Positions 17,900 through 24,748 of a stretch of 64,000 nucleotides of DNA are shown in pieces. Source of the DNA: Paenibacillus sp. FSL K6-0276 (GTDB lineage: Bacteria > Bacillota > Bacilli > Paenibacillales > Paenibacillaceae); contig NZ_CP150276.1 in the NCBI RefSeq assembly GCF_037977235.1, positions 2,914,001 to 2,978,000 of the forward strand, in the 5' to 3' direction. A program made the translations under genes and the position numbers. The notes under the pieces were generated by a model. It worked only from the letters and a program-made list of their open reading frames with translations. It did no database searches and had not been told where the DNA came from. Positions within the stretch are counted from its first letter, which is position 1; each line of letters begins with the position of its first letter.

Positions 17900-17949
17900 G
17901 GAAAGGGCGACAACCTGTATTATTTTGAATACAAGTAGTCGCCCTTTCC
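17900..17949 (-). terminator. Terminator of the DUF2935 gene
   Basis: A perfect 12-bp stem GGAAAGGGCGAC with its complement, plus an inner GTATT/AATAC pairing. The T-run on the minus strand is weak. Confidence 0.65.
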
Positions 17950-17964
17950 ATTAAATTTATAACT

Positions 17965-18768
17965 CTATACGATTTTTTTATTCATATTCAAAGAAGCTTC
18001 AAATGCATCAATAATATAGAGGAATCTTTCAGCTTCTCGGAATACATGATCCGCAAGAAGTGGATGAATGATGCTTTTTATACGACATTCTTCAATAAGA
18101 TCTCGAGCGGTTTTCTTGAAATCACGGAGGGATTTAACCGAGACTTTATTCTCATCAAGTTGCTGACTTAGCAGGGGCTTGGTTTGGGATTGTGGACGCA
18201 TGGAACTAAGATCAATAGCTTGATACAACAATGTATCGAAATCATGGCTAAAATTTCTCGCTTGTTCAACGAGTTGACGTTCAGATGGGTCCAATAAATG
18301 TCCAATGAATTTGGCATGGTCCGCCATTATACGTAGAAAGAAGACATTTTCATTGATAATTGCGTCAGGTAAAGGATCTAACCTACCTTGATTCAATTCT
18401 TCCAGTCGATTTCGAAAATAATTGGCTTCCCTACTGACATGATCTACTAATAAAGGGAAATTCGTACCACCTGGAAGTTTGCATTGTAAAATTAATCCTA
18501 ATATTTTCCTTTTGAAAGCCCAGATATGTGAAGCTGCACTATGAACTTCCTCATTAAACTTCCGTATTACTGCTGGATCAGAATCGACAGTAAATCCGAG
18601 GGATCTATTCTCGATGGCTTCGAATGTGGCGTAGAAATGGTTCGCTTCATTAATTAGTTGCGTGTCTTCACAACGAAAACCTAATTTAAGAAAAAAAGAG
18701 TGTTCTTTCATGATTCGTGACCAGAATCTTATTTCATCTAGAGATCTCAATACAAAAGGATCCGGCAT
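17965..18768 (-). CDS. DUF2935 protein
   Basis: A 267-residue, mostly helical protein of the DUF2935 family common in spore formers. Two similar halves each hold an E-x-x-F-x-x-x-I-M-K/A-D/E-H-x-x-F motif (near residues 10-25 and 125-140), with conserved histidines spaced as in ferritin-like or hemerythrin-like four-helix bundles. ATG 18768 is preferred (GGGAGGTGTG upstream); the longer TTG form would overlap that ribosome site. Metal binding is inferred; no function is established. Confidence 0.8.
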   Translation of the reverse strand: MPDPFVLRSLDEIRFWSRIMKEHSFFLKLGFRCEDTQLINEANHFYATFEAIENRSLGFTVDSDPAVIRKFNEEVHSAASHIWAFKRKILGLILQCKLPGGTNFPLLVDHVSREANYFRNRLEELNQGRLDPLPDAIINENVFFLRIMADHAKFIGHLLDPSERQLVEQARNFSHDFDTLLYQAIDLSSMRPQSQTKPLLSQQLDENKVSVKSLRDFKKTARDLIEECRIKSIIHPLLADHVFREAERFLYIIDAFEASLNMNKKIV

Positions 18769-18930
18769 ATTTAAAGCACACCTCCCATTTTTATACAATT
18801 ATAATATGCGGAATGTTTGTACTATATCCGGAGGAAATCAGGCGATCATACAGAAGTGCTCAAACGCTTTTTATCTGGACTCCTGTCGTATAATTGACAG
18901 TATGTTCATTAACTACGAGGTGGAAGAAAC

Positions 18931-19345
18931 ATGGCAGAAAAAACATACTTAGATTTACGCATAAGAAGGACAAGAAAAGCGATTCGAAATGCTTTTATAA
19001 ATTTATTAGCAGAGAAAGAATTGATTAAGATCTCGATCAATGCCATTACGCAAAAGGCTGAAATCAATCGAGCTACATTTTATTTGCATTATAAAGATAT
19101 TAATGATTTGATTAGCAGATTTAAAGAAAATACTCTCGGATAAATTTGATGAATCCTATAAACCTGGGGACGAACTTACCTCTCTGATTTTATTGTTAGA
19201 GCATATTGCAGAACATTCTCATATGTATAAGGTGTTGATTGTAACCAAAAATATTCCTTATTTCACACCGAAATTGATGGATCTGTTATATGAATTGATT
19301 TTAACAACAACAGAACAACAGTCGATTCAAAAAACAGAAAAATGA
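18931..19345 (+). pseudogene. TetR-family regulator, frameshifted and truncated
   Basis: The first 70 codons give an intact TetR DNA-binding domain (R-K-A-I-R-N-A-F, then I-T-Q-K-A-E-I-N-R-A-T-F-Y-L-H-Y-K). TAA at 19141-19143 interrupts it after an AAAA run. The next frame continues I-L-S-D-K-F-D-E-S-Y-K-P-G through L-I-L-L-L-E-H-I-A-E-H to TGA 19343-19345. The product would still be short for the family. The stop overlaps the start of a dehydrogenase fragment, so the gene was first cut by a deletion and then frameshifted, or the reverse. Confidence 0.8.
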
Positions 19346-19571
19346 GGTACCCGTAAGTCTCGCTCAAGTGATGAGCAAAGAAGTGAACATTATTGGGGCA
19401 AGTGGATACACACACGAAGATATTGTAAAAGTTATTGATCATATTAACGACAAAAAAACGAATATCTCTACAATGGTGACGCAGACCTATAAATTAGATG
19501 ATATCCAAGCAGCCTTTGATAAAGCCATTGAAGCTAAAGAAACCATCAAGGTCATTGTAGAGTTAACTTAA
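19341..19571 (+). pseudogene. 3' remnant of a zinc-dependent alcohol/polyol dehydrogenase
   Basis: The frame gives P-V-S-L-A-Q-V-M-S-K-E-V-N-I-I-G-A-S-G-Y, then a Y-K-L-D-D-I-Q-A-A-F-D-K-A-I-E segment and K-V-I-V-E-L at the end. This is the C-terminal portion of medium-chain zinc dehydrogenases of the butanediol/sorbitol type. The catalytic domain and Rossmann core are absent. A 67-codon frame from ATG 19371 could be translated but would not fold as an enzyme. Confidence 0.75.
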
Positions 19572-19582
19572 TAATCAATTTT

Positions 19583-19627
19583 AAAAGAGTTCATCTGAGC
19601 GTATAAACTTATTTGAACTCTTTTTTA
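19583..19627 (+). terminator. Rho-independent terminator
   Basis: An 11-bp perfect stem AAAAGAGTTCA with its complement, followed by T-rich sequence. It remains from the lost dehydrogenase gene. Confidence 0.8.
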
Positions 19628-19750
19628 TTTTAGATGAGTAGTGACTTTATATAAAATTTAATTTTAATTAAAGATGGTATATAACTAGAGTAAAGTCGTA
19701 ATTATACTAAGTACAGAAGTGATAATAGAGAAGAAAACCGTGGAGGTATA

Positions 19751-20251
19751 ATGGAAATTAAACTTGTTCCAGTAACGTTTGAAGATAAAGAGGTATTGTC
19801 TAATCTATATCAACTTTACTATTATGATTTCAGTTTATTTACGGATCAAGACGTGAACCAGCATGGGGAATTCGAGGTAAATATTAATTATTTTTGGGAA
19901 GGAGATCATCGATGGAATCCTTATCTGATTGTAGGTTCAGGTAACATTGTTGGATTCGTGGTTGTTCTTATGGAGAACTTAGATACAGACTCAAATCCAA
20001 CTCATGTGATCTATGACTTTATGATTTTGCAGAAATATAGAAGAAATGGAATAGGGACTGCTGCCGCTACAAAAGCACTTGATCTATTTAAAGTCAAATG
20101 GAAACTAGCTCAAATGGAGAATAATATACCTGCTATAGCCTTTTGGCGAAAATTACTTAAGGAGTATACAAAAGATAACTACACAGAACGTTATATGAGT
20201 GATCACCATAAATATATTCAAGAATTCGATAGAACGGAGAGAACGAAATGA
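19751..20251 (+). CDS. GNAT-family acetyltransferase
   Basis: A 166-residue protein with a GNAT-like core: D-F-M-I-L-Q-K-Y-R-R-N-G-I-G-T-A-A-A is the acetyl-CoA-binding motif near residues 95-112, and N-N-I-P-A-I-A-F-W-R-K is the later acceptor segment. TGGAGG precedes the ATG. Its stop overlaps the next start by four bases, and that gene encodes a related protein with the same F-W-R-K-x-L-K-E-Y-T ending. Substrate unknown. Confidence 0.82.
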   Translation: MEIKLVPVTFEDKEVLSNLYQLYYYDFSLFTDQDVNQHGEFEVNINYFWEGDHRWNPYLIVGSGNIVGFVVVLMENLDTDSNPTHVIYDFMILQKYRRNGIGTAAATKALDLFKVKWKLAQMENNIPAIAFWRKLLKEYTKDNYTERYMSDHHKYIQEFDRTERTK

Positions 20252-20787
20252 ATATCACCGTAACATTAACTGATAGTACGACGAAGTTTGTGATTAACAA
20301 TCTATACCCACTATACTTACACGATCTATCAGAGATATGGGGGAGCCTCCCTAATCAATACGGAGTATATGAGGATAATGAAACGCAGACACTGAATGAA
20401 CAGAATAAAGTCTTCGACATATGGTGGGAGAAACCGGGTATTCTGTATCCTTATTTAATAAAAGAGAATGAAATTCCTGTGGGCTTTGCATTAGTGGCCA
20501 CACCACCTTATGCACCACCGAATTGTGAATTCTATTTGAATGAATTTTTTATCCTGCGACCTTTCCGAGGTAAGGGAATCGCTGAATTTGCGGCTAAGGA
20601 GGTTTTTAATATTCATATGGGAAAATGGGAGTTACAGACCAACCCCACGGCTACCAATATGAGAGCTCAGCACTTTTGGAGAAAAACACTAAAAGAATAT
20701 ACTAGTGATAGCTTTCAAGAAGAATGTAGGAAGTCATTTGATGATGAATTAAAGATGATTTTTAATTTTAATAATGGATTAGGATAA
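20248..20787 (+). CDS. GNAT-family acetyltransferase, paired
   Basis: A 179-residue protein related to its upstream neighbour: F-F-I-L-R-P-F-R-G-K-G-I-A-E-F-A-A is the acetyl-CoA motif (about residues 108-124) and F-W-R-K-T-L-K-E-Y-T is shared near the C-terminus. Translationally coupled by ATGA. The two probably arose by duplication and may act together; a precise substrate cannot be inferred. Confidence 0.82.
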   Translation: MNITVTLTDSTTKFVINNLYPLYLHDLSEIWGSLPNQYGVYEDNETQTLNEQNKVFDIWWEKPGILYPYLIKENEIPVGFALVATPPYAPPNCEFYLNEFFILRPFRGKGIAEFAAKEVFNIHMGKWELQTNPTATNMRAQHFWRKTLKEYTSDSFQEECRKSFDDELKMIFNFNNGLG

Positions 20788-20818
20788 AGAAATCTGCATG
20801 AGGGAATTATTCCTTCTA

Positions 20819-20847
20819 TTGACTTATAGTGGATTAGAGCTTACAAT
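20819..20847 (+). promoter_or_regulatory. Promoter of the T-box/tRNA-Phe unit
   Basis: TTGACT (20819-20824), a 17-base spacer, TACAAT (20842-20847). It is strong and correctly placed for the T-box leader. No other good promoter is seen between the leader and the first tRNA. Confidence 0.8.
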
Positions 20848-20888
20848 AAGAAAAATTATATATCCAAACAAATGCTTTGATGGAGAAA

Positions 20889-21127
20889 AGTAGTTCAATA
20901 CCTCTTTACAGGGAGGAAACGCCGGAGATTGAGAGCGTTTCTAGAGAAAAGGGTTGATCGAAGTTCACTCCGGAGCAGTCCCTTGAAACCATTGTTGGTA
21001 AGTAGAGGTGTACCGGTTTTAACCGTTAAATATTAAAGTGAGAACATTTCTGTTTTTTGTACAGAATAGTTCTAATTTAGGGTGGTACCGCGGCTCCTCG
21101 TCCCTTTTCGGACGAGGGGTCTTTTTG
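20889..21127 (+). ncRNA. T-box leader with a Phe (UUC) specifier
   Basis: The leader contains the T-box sequence AGGGTGGTACCGCGG (21079-21093), followed by a terminator (CCTCGTCC 21096-21103 with GGACGAGG 21110-21117, then T-run). In Stem I the usual GAA-x-NNN-AC context reads GAAG-TTC-ACTCCGGAG, so the specifier is TTC at 20964-20966, a Phe codon read by anticodon GAA. The UGGU bulge of the T-box matches a tRNA ending in ACCA, and the tRNA-Phe copies below have discriminator A. T-boxes normally control synthetase or amino-acid genes. Here the next genes are six tRNA-Phe copies, with the first starting 36 bases after the terminator. Confidence 0.9.
21094..21127 (+). terminator. T-box attenuator terminator
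   Basis: An 8-bp stem with a six-base loop and a T-run, directly after the T-box sequence. It would be replaced by the antiterminator when uncharged tRNA binds. Confidence 0.85.
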
Positions 21128-21162
21128 TTTTCATTTTAGAAGAAATATTTGTATCCCTGTAA

Positions 21163-21235
21163 GGCTCGGTAGCTCAGTCGGTAGAGCATAGGACTGAAAA
21201 TCCTAGTGTCGGCGGTTCGATCCCGTCCCGAGCCA
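21163..21235 (+). tRNA. tRNA-Phe (GAA), copy 1
   Basis: A 73-base cloverleaf: acceptor GGCTCGG with CCGAGCC, D-stem GCTC/GAGC, anticodon loop CTGAAAA (GAA), T-stem with TTCGATC loop, discriminator A. CCA is not encoded. The D-loop has C at the variable position (AGTCGGTA). Confidence 0.97.
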
Positions 21236-21253
21236 TCTCAACCTTAATAGTAA

Positions 21254-21326
21254 GGCTCGGTAGCTCAGTCGGTAGAGCATAGGACTGAAAATCCTAGTGT
21301 CGGCGGTTCGACCCCGTCCCGAGCCA
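21254..21326 (+). tRNA. tRNA-Phe (GAA), copy 2
   Basis: Same cloverleaf as copy 1, with D-loop AGTCGGTA and T-loop TTCGACC. It starts exactly 91 bases after copy 1. Confidence 0.97.
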
Positions 21327-21344
21327 TCTCAACCTTAATAGTAA

Positions 21345-21417
21345 GGCTCGGTAGCTCAGTCGGTAGAGCATAGGACTGAAAATCCTAGTGTCGGCGGTTC
21401 GACCCCGTCCCGAGCCA
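21345..21417 (+). tRNA. tRNA-Phe (GAA), copy 3
   Basis: Same cloverleaf, with D-loop AGTCGGTA and T-loop TTCGACC. It keeps the 91-base period. Confidence 0.97.
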
Positions 21418-21435
21418 TCTTAACCTTAATAGTAA

Positions 21436-21508
21436 GGCTCGGTAGCTCAGTTGGTAGAGCATAGGACTGAAAATCCTAGTGTCGGCGGTTCGACCCCGTC
21501 CCGAGCCA
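21436..21508 (+). tRNA. tRNA-Phe (GAA), copy 4
   Basis: Same cloverleaf, with D-loop AGTTGGTA and T-loop TTCGACC. It keeps the 91-base period. Confidence 0.97.
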
Positions 21509-21526
21509 TCTCAACCTTAATAGTAA

Positions 21527-21599
21527 GGCTCGGTAGCTCAGTTGGTAGAGCATAGGACTGAAAATCCTAGTGTCGGCGGTTCGATCCCGTCCCGAGCCA
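21527..21599 (+). tRNA. tRNA-Phe (GAA), copy 5
   Basis: Same cloverleaf, with D-loop AGTTGGTA and T-loop TTCGATC. It keeps the 91-base period. Confidence 0.97.
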
Positions 21600-21617
21600 T
21601 CTTAACTTTAATAGTAA

Positions 21618-21690
21618 GGCTCGGTAGCTCAGTTGGTAGAGCATAGGACTGAAAATCCTAGTGTCGGCGGTTCGACCCCGTCCCGAGCCA
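21618..21690 (+). tRNA. tRNA-Phe (GAA), copy 6
   Basis: Same cloverleaf, with D-loop AGTTGGTA and T-loop TTCGACC. The array ends with a last copy of the 18-base spacer. Confidence 0.97.
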
Positions 21691-21718
21691 TCTTAACCTT
21701 AATAGTAAGCTTTTTATA

Positions 21719-21758
21719 AAAACAGCCTGTCTGACCATTATGGTTAGGCAGGCTGTTT
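21719..21758 (+). terminator. Terminator of the tRNA array
   Basis: AACAGCCTGtCTgACC-type left arm pairs with GGTtAGgCAGGCTGTT around ATTAT. It is the only strong hairpin between the array and the next gene. Confidence 0.75.
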
Positions 21759-21792
21759 GTGATCTCATCAAAGTTTAAGGAGCAGAACAATT

Positions 21793-22059
21793 ATGAAATA
21801 TGTAAATGCAGATACAGTCTTCCCAAAAGAGTTACTACATGAAATACAGAAATATATAAATGGTGGTATGGTCTACGTTCCAAAGCCTGAAGAATTGCAT
21901 GTGAAATGGGGAGAGAAGTCAGGGAGTAGAAAATATTTGAAATCAAGAAATATTGAGATATACCTGAAGTTTGCTGGTGGTGCAACCGTTGACCAGCTCT
22001 CAAGTGAATACTGTCTTTCTAAGGATAGTATTAAGAAGATCGTTTATACTAAAAAATAG
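21793..22059 (+). CDS. CD3324-type small DNA-binding-like protein (copy 2)
   Basis: An 88-residue paralogue of the gene at 16607, with the same length, the same Y-V-N-A-D-T opening and a helix-turn-helix-like C-terminal segment (S-S-E-Y-C-L-S-K-D-S-I-K-K-I). The ribosome site and spacer before the ATG are nearly the same in both. It lies right after the tRNA-Phe array but has its own ribosome site beyond the array terminator. Function unknown. Confidence 0.75.
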   Translation: MKYVNADTVFPKELLHEIQKYINGGMVYVPKPEELHVKWGEKSGSRKYLKSRNIEIYLKFAGGATVDQLSSEYCLSKDSIKKIVYTKK

Positions 22060-22085
22060 CCGGCCACCCTAAAGGGTTGACCGGC
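22059..22085. terminator. Probable bidirectional hairpin
   Basis: GCCGGC-x-ACCCT and AGGGT-x-ACCGGC form an imperfect stem between convergent genes. The T-run is weak on the plus strand, but an A-run precedes it. Confidence 0.5.
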
Positions 22086-22106
22086 GATTACATTTATTTG
22101 AAGCTT

Positions 22107-22748
22107 TTAACTCGCAAATATATGCTTACCAATTTTTAAGTTCTGAGGACGTGACCAGATCCAAGCACTAGTAGCTGTATCTGGATTGAAATAATAGATT
22201 GAATTGTTTGTTGGGTCCCAACCTCGGATAGCATCAAGAGCTGCTAAATAGGCAGTCCGGTTTGGAGTAAGCCAGTACTGGCCGTCAGATACGGCTGTGA
22301 ATGCGCCTTTTTGAAATACAACATCTTTAATATTGTCTGGAAATTGATTAGATTGTATGCGATTCATAACTACAGCGCCAACTGCGACTTGGCCTTTATA
22401 AGGCTCACCGCGAGACTCACTGTAGATTACTTTAGCCAAAAAATCCATTTCATTAATATTAAGCGTGTATTTTTTTAGTAGATTCCAAGTTTTCGTGCCA
22501 GTAACTCCATCAGCACTCAATCCATAGGTCTTTTGAAATTTAGCAACGGCTGCTTTCGTTTGTGATCCATATACACCATCTAAAGGCTGAGTATAGAAAT
22601 CCAGTGTTTTCAATCGATATTGAAGATCCCATACATCTCCAGAAGAACTTCCTACGGTTAATACCGGAGCAGCACTAGCAGAACCGATCATTGTAGCCAT
22701 GCTTACTAGACCCAAAAGAAGCAACAAAGTGAATATTTTATTCTTCAT
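22107..22748 (-). CDS. sleB: Spore cortex-lytic hydrolase (SleB-type)
   Basis: A 213-residue exported protein: signal peptide to about residue 27 (S-A-S-A-A), a PG_binding_1 domain (about 32-92; G-S-S-S-G-D-V-W-D-L-Q-Y-R-L, then A-V-A-K-F-Q-K) and a Hydrolase_2 catalytic domain (about 103-213) with V-I-Y-S-E-S-R-G-E. E111 is the expected catalytic glutamate. SleB-type enzymes hydrolyse spore cortex peptidoglycan during germination. A perfect AAGGAGG precedes the ATG. Whether this copy acts in germination or vegetative wall turnover is not shown by sequence; YpeB is not adjacent. Confidence 0.85.
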   Translation of the reverse strand: MKNKIFTLLLLLGLVSMATMIGSASAAPVLTVGSSSGDVWDLQYRLKTLDFYTQPLDGVYGSQTKAAVAKFQKTYGLSADGVTGTKTWNLLKKYTLNINEMDFLAKVIYSESRGEPYKGQVAVGAVVMNRIQSNQFPDNIKDVVFQKGAFTAVSDGQYWLTPNRTAYLAALDAIRGWDPTNNSIYYFNPDTATSAWIWSRPQNLKIGKHIFAS

Positions 22749-22921
22749 TGTAGTAGCCTCCTTTCAGAAAACATTATAAATAACCTTCAATAACTGAGAC
22801 AACACTCATTTATTGGTAATGTAATTATCATTTAACATTTTCGAAAACACTTCATATGGTTTGTGATCTTATGAAATGGGTAAATGAATAATCATAGGCA
22901 CATAAACTTCGGAGGTTTTAT

Positions 22922-23997
22922 ATATGACGGATTGTAATATGAAGTGCGACAGCTAAACAGAGAAAGCCCATGGGGATTCGTGTAGAATGAAGTTACCACA
23001 CACCATTCACACAAGGAGAATCACACCATGGGTTACACTCATCTTAGCATAACGGAGCGAAGCAAACTAGAAGTACTATACGGATTGGGATGGTCTAGTC
23101 GAGCGATTGGGGCAGAACTTGGACGTCATCACTCCGTCATTGCCAGAGAACGGAAGCGAGGAGGCAAGGGAAATACCTATCTTGCTGAGACCGCTCAGAT
23201 CGCGTATAGCGAACGTCGACAAGGGAGTAAGTCGACAGGTCGTTTCACCGCGGAACTGGCCGGAGAGATCAATGAGAAACTCCGACTTACCTGGTCGCCC
23301 GAGCAGATTGCTGAACAGCGTAGAGCCAGTGGTCAACCCTTCGTATGCTTCAAGACGATCTACCGTTGGCTATATGCAGGTCGTCTGGTTGCAGGCGAAG
23401 TAAAGGTGCTACGGCATAAGGGTAAACGACGTAAACCACTGGAGACACGTGGTCGATTCCTCGTGGGGAAAACCATTAGTCAACGGCCAAAGGGAGTACG
23501 AAAGAGAGATTCCTTCGGGCACTGGGAACTAGATACGGTGGTTTCCAGCCGAGGAAAAAGCCGTGCTTGTGCCGCGACCTTTATCGAGCGCAAGACACGG
23601 ATGTATCTGGCCGTAAAGATGCCCGACCGTACCGCTCATTCGATGGAGATCGCCTTTGGTGTTGTGGCTAGCCAGTATCCGCAAGAAACTTTCCGAACGG
23701 CTACTGCGGATCGAGGAAAGGAATTCGCCTGCTATAGCGCTCTGGAAGCCTTTCATGGACTGGATGTCTACTTTGCTGATCCCTACTCGTCCTGGCAACG
23801 AGGGTCTAACGAGAATGGCAACGGACTCCTTCGAGAGTTCTTTCCCAAAGGCCATGATTTTGCACAAGTTTCAGATGAGGAGCTTGCCCACGCCCTAGAT
23901 CTCATCAACCACCGCCCCCGGAAATGTCTGGGGTGGAAGTCTGCTCACGAATCTTTCATGTCCGAAGTGTCGCACTTAGCTTGACAATCCGTCATAT
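22922..23997 (+). mobile_element. IS30-family insertion sequence with 2-bp target duplication
   Basis: A 1072-bp element (22924-23995) bounded by imperfect inverted repeats that begin ATGACGGATTGT and share an inner AAGTGCGAC block. An AT dinucleotide flanks both ends (22922-22923 and 23996-23997). Base composition is visibly richer in G and C than the neighbours. It separates the ribosome site GGAGG (about 22912-22916) from the ATG of a lipoprotein gene; removing it and one AT restores GGAGG-TTTTAT-ATG. Confidence 0.9.
23028..23984 (+). CDS. IS30-family transposase
   Basis: A 318-residue transposase with an N-terminal helix-turn-helix (L-S-I-T-E-R-S-K-L-E-V-L, then R-A-I-G-A-E-L-G-R-H-H-S-V-I) and a DDE core: W-E-L-D-T-V, T-A-D-R-G-K-E-F and R-G-S-N-E-N-G-N-G. 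All three acidic catalytic residues are present and the frame is intact, so it may be active. CAAGGAGAA precedes the ATG and the stop overlaps the right repeat. Confidence 0.95.
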   Translation: MGYTHLSITERSKLEVLYGLGWSSRAIGAELGRHHSVIARERKRGGKGNTYLAETAQIAYSERRQGSKSTGRFTAELAGEINEKLRLTWSPEQIAEQRRASGQPFVCFKTIYRWLYAGRLVAGEVKVLRHKGKRRKPLETRGRFLVGKTISQRPKGVRKRDSFGHWELDTVVSSRGKSRACAATFIERKTRMYLAVKMPDRTAHSMEIAFGVVASQYPQETFRTATADRGKEFACYSALEAFHGLDVYFADPYSSWQRGSNENGNGLLREFFPKGHDFAQVSDEELAHALDLINHRPRKCLGWKSAHESFMSEVSHLA

Positions 23998-24541
23998 GAA
24001 AAAGCAATTATATCTATTCATAATCGCAGCTGCTCTCACTCTAAGCGCATGTGGCAATGATAATAGCTATGGCAATAAGATATCCTCAAACGATACACAA
24101 ATGGAACATTCCTCACACTCTAGTTCAGGTGAAGTACCTGATCATTTGAAGGTGGCAGAGAATCCAACTTTTAAAGTTGGAAGTCAAGCGATCATCCAAA
24201 CGAACCATATGGAAGGTATGAAGGGGGCTACAGCAACAATAGTTGGAGCTTTTGATACCACAGCGTATATCGTTTCTTATAGACCCACAACAGGCGGATT
24301 TCCAGTTACAAATCACAAGTGGATTATTCATGAAGAAATCAAAAAGTCAGCCAATAAACCCTATGAATCAGGCTCAGAAGTCGTGATGGAAGCAGACCAT
24401 ATGAAAGATATGAAAGGTGCAACGGCTCAAATTAACGCAGCGGAACAAACCACGGTATATATGATTGATTACAAGCCTACTACAGGTGGAGATGAAGTGA
24501 AAAATCATAAGTGGGTAACAGAAGTGAGCTTTCAGCTATAA
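23996..24541 (+). CDS. ydhK: YdhK-like lipoprotein with two DUF1541 repeats
   Basis: A 181-residue lipoprotein: signal and lipobox L-S-A-C (C18), a histidine/serine/methionine-rich linker with M-E-H-S-S-H, then two DUF1541 repeats (about residues 57-115 and 123-180), each with a H-M-x-x-M-K-G-A-T-A motif and N-H-K-W. Probably anchored outside the membrane; Met/His richness hints at metal contact, which is inference. The ATG sits immediately after an IS30 insertion that removed its ribosome site, so translation should be poor. Confidence 0.82.
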   Translation: MKKQLYLFIIAAALTLSACGNDNSYGNKISSNDTQMEHSSHSSSGEVPDHLKVAENPTFKVGSQAIIQTNHMEGMKGATATIVGAFDTTAYIVSYRPTTGGFPVTNHKWIIHEEIKKSANKPYESGSEVVMEADHMKDMKGATAQINAAEQTTVYMIDYKPTTGGDEVKNHKWVTEVSFQL

Positions 24542-24584
24542 AGTAACCCATAGAAATTTAAGCTCATAAAAATGAAAAATAATC

Positions 24585-24638
24585 AAGGTAGGAGCAGTCA
24601 TGGACTTTGTTAAGTTCAAGGTTGCCCCTACCTTTTTT
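24585..24638 (+). terminator. Rho-independent terminator
   Basis: AAGGTAGG-A-GCA pairs with TGCCCCTACCTT (one mismatch) around a long loop, followed by six T. It ends the lipoprotein gene. Confidence 0.75.
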
Positions 24639-24748
24639 GAATGCTTCTTTTATTGGTGGTGAAGTGCTAAAATATTTTGATAGAGAACAACTATATAAAA
24701 TATACCATTATAAATAATATTTCCTTAGAATGTAGGAGCGTGTTTGAA

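Larger units (their letters stand above)
21163..21708 (+). repeat. Six-copy 91-bp tandem repeat (tRNA plus 18-base spacer)
   Basis: Each unit is a 73-base tRNA-Phe and an 18-base spacer of the form TCTCAACCTTAATAGTAA. Copies differ at one D-loop base, one T-loop base and one or two spacer bases. The mosaic pattern suggests unequal crossing-over or gene conversion. Confidence 0.95.

Noticed and set aside
21163..21708. Regular 91-bp repeats that could suggest a CRISPR array
   Set aside because: Each unit folds as tRNA-Phe with a complete cloverleaf, the spacers are nearly identical instead of unique, and no cas gene is near.
23981..24012. A TTGACA in the right end of the IS30 element as a hybrid promoter for the lipoprotein
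   Set aside because: No TATAAT-like hexamer lies at 16-18 bases; the nearest candidate is at about 21 bases and already inside the coding region.
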